Shown: positions 6,484 to 7,658 of the stretch, piece after piece
Layout: each line of letters starts with the position of its first letter
Position numbering within the stretch: position 1 is the stretch's first letter
NCBI GenBank assembly: GCA_019347775.1
Contig: JAHWKP010000083.1
Coordinates: forward strand, 1 to 7,658
Source of the DNA: Actinomycetota bacterium
GTDB lineage: Bacteria > Actinomycetota > Acidimicrobiia > Acidimicrobiales > JAHWKP01
Reading direction: 5' to 3'
Length of the DNA: 7,658 nt
Made by a program: the position numbers and the translations under genes
Notes under the pieces: model-generated
What the model saw: the letters and a program-made list of their open reading frames with translations, nothing else
Database searches by the model: none
Told to the model about the DNA's origin: nothing

Positions 6484-7658
6484 GTGAACGGGCGCGCACA
6501 CGGCAGTCCGAGGTCCCCGTCCTCGTGGCCGATGTGGGTGCTGGGCCTCGTGGTTCTGACCGACCAGATCGACCAGAACATCCTTCGCGGGGTCCTGGAG
6601 CAGCTCCGCGCCGAGTTCGCCCTCAGTGACCCGCAGCTCGGAGTCCTGGCGAGTTCGTTCATCTTGGTGAACGGACTGGTTACCGTCCCGGCCGGATACC
6701 TGGCCGACCGCTGGAACCGCACCCGCACCGTGGGCAACACGATGCTGGTGTGGTCGGGCATCACCGCCGTCACGGCGGCAGCACCAAACTACGGCGCCCT
6801 GGTCGCGGTCCGATCTGCGCTCGGTTTCGGTCAGGCGATCACGGAGCCGGCCGCCAACAGCCTGGTGGCTGACTACTACCCCCTCTCGCACCGCGGTCGT
6901 GCCTTCTCCATCCAGCAGGTGATGGGACTGCTGGGCATCGGCGTCGGAATTGGGCTCGGCGGCCTGGTGGGCGCCGCGTTGGGCTGGCGCTGGGCCTTCC
7001 TGATCGTGGGAAGTCCGAGCATCGTCGTCGCCTTCATGGTGTTTCGGCTACGCGAACCCCGACGGGGCGCCTCCGACCGGCTCCACCTCGGCGTGGCCTC
7101 CCACGAAGAGGAAGGGCCAGGCCGCTCGGCTGCCCTGGTTGATCGGGGGGCGAGGGTCTTCACGAAGGAGCTACTGCGGGGGCTCGCCGCCGACATGAGA
7201 ACCATTAGTCGGATCAGGACCATGCGTTATGCCCTGGTTGGCGTCAGCGTCCTGCTGTTCACGGTGACGGGGATAAGCGTGTGGCTTCCCTCGTTCTACG
7301 AACGCCAGCTCGGGGTGTCCGCCGGCGCCGCGCAGCTGCTGGTGGGATCGTTGATCATCGTCGGCGGCATCCGCGGCGGTATCTTCACGCCGACCGAGGC
7401 GGCCGCCGTGGCCGCCTTCTATGCCCTTCTGGTGGGCGTCCTGCTCTACCGCACACTCGGGACCGCCGCCATCTGGCAGTGCCTGTTCGAGACGGCCAGC
7501 ATGTCGGCCGGCATCATGCTGATCGTCGCCATGGCAAGCATGACCTCGTTCATTCTCGGCTTCGAGAACGTTCCCAGGACCCTGGCGGGCCACATTCTCG
7601 GGATCACATCTGACCCAACCCTGCTGCTGCTTCTGCTGAACCTGATCCTGCTTATTAT
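6484..7658 (+). CDS. Hybrid transporter frame (3' partial): Spinster-like MFS carrier joined to the C-terminal part of a TRAP large permease (DctM)
   Basis: 391 codons, open at the window end. Residues 18-293 are an MFS carrier of the Spinster/sugar-phosphate permease kind: LGLVVLTDQIDQNILRG (TM1), motif A-like GYLADRWNRTR (71-81), RSALGFGQAITEPAANSL (110-127), a central loop at about 190-245, TM7 and the start of TM8 (QLLVGSLIIVGG). From residue 294 the sequence is DctM-type TRAP permease: GGIRGGIFTPTEAAAVAAFYALLVG, then SAGIMLIVAMASMTSFIL and NLILLI. The frame never breaks. MFS helices 9-12 and the N-terminal part of DctM are absent. The start could be GTG 6484 (used here), TTG 6442 with the AAGGAGG at 6425, or ATG 6532. 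It follows the methyltransferase closely and may be co-transcribed. Family calls for each part are firm; a working fused carrier is doubtful. Confidence 0.83.
   Translation, partial: MNGRAHGSPRSPSSWPMWVLGLVVLTDQIDQNILRGVLEQLRAEFALSDPQLGVLASSFILVNGLVTVPAGYLADRWNRTRTVGNTMLVWSGITAVTAAAPNYGALVAVRSALGFGQAITEPAANSLVADYYPLSHRGRAFSIQQVMGLLGIGVGIGLGGLVGAALGWRWAFLIVGSPSIVVAFMVFRLREPRRGASDRLHLGVASHEEEGPGRSAALVDRGARVFTKELLRGLAADMRTISRIRTMRYALVGVSVLLFTVTGISVWLPSFYERQLGVSAGAAQLLVGSLIIVGGIRGGIFTPTEAAAVAAFYALLVGVLLYRTLGTAAIWQCLFETASMSAGIMLIVAMASMTSFILGFENVPRTLAGHILGITSDPTLLLLLLNLILLI
7351..7386 (+). other. Junction between MFS-derived and TRAP DctM-derived sequence
   Basis: The switch lies within LIIVGGIRGGIF (residues 290-301). 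Spinster-like MFS proteins have LxxGVGGxxGTxLGG at TM8. DctM proteins have IxLGGIRGGIFTPTEAAAVA. The shared IxxGGIxGG means both parents probably carry near-identical DNA here (ATC/GGC/GGC/ATC-type codons, about 7354-7383). The join is in frame. No clear codon-use change is visible across it. Confidence 0.7.

Overview
The window reads as high-GC, densely coded DNA, all on the + strand. GC-ending codons dominate, GTG starts occur, genes are packed with overlaps, and there is a SARP/AfsR-type regulator. Together these point to an actinobacterium or a close high-GC relative, possibly from a metagenome. No RNA gene, CRISPR array, insertion sequence or replication origin was recognised. No stretch longer than about 95 bases is without a coding assignment.

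Layout. (1) 49-1314 is one open frame. It begins as the N-terminal half of a drug-efflux MFS transporter (about residues 1-170) and continues, in frame, as a nearly complete MalG-type sugar ABC permease (about residues 178-421). (2) 1404-3389 encodes a SARP/BTAD-type transcriptional activator with a long TPR tail and no NTPase domain. (3) 3483-6441 is a tight three-gene unit: a 1-Cys peroxiredoxin, a metallo-beta-lactamase/tandem-rhodanese protein related to persulfide dioxygenases, and a class I SAM-dependent methyltransferase. The gaps are 5 nt, then a 4-nt overlap. It is preceded by a promoter-like block holding a GGGAACG direct repeat. (4) 6484 to the window end is a second open frame. It starts as a Spinster-like MFS carrier (about residues 18-293) and switches at a GGIRGG motif to the C-terminal part of a TRAP-transporter large permease (DctM), which is cut by the window edge.

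How the genes fit together. The central unit makes sense as thiol/peroxide and sulfane-sulfur handling. The peroxiredoxin reduces peroxides through one cysteine, and the metallo-hydrolase/rhodanese oxidises or transfers persulfide sulfur. The methyltransferase substrate is unknown. An ECF-sigma-like promoter, or alternatively a SARP operator read by the neighbouring regulator, may drive it.

The most striking feature is that both outer genes are hybrids of unrelated transporter superfamilies. Each is joined in frame at a short motif the two families happen to share. The simplest explanation is chimeric joining, by assembly or recombination, at both ends of an otherwise coherent segment. A genuine new fused transporter is possible but less likely. 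This should be settled before either end gene is given a function.
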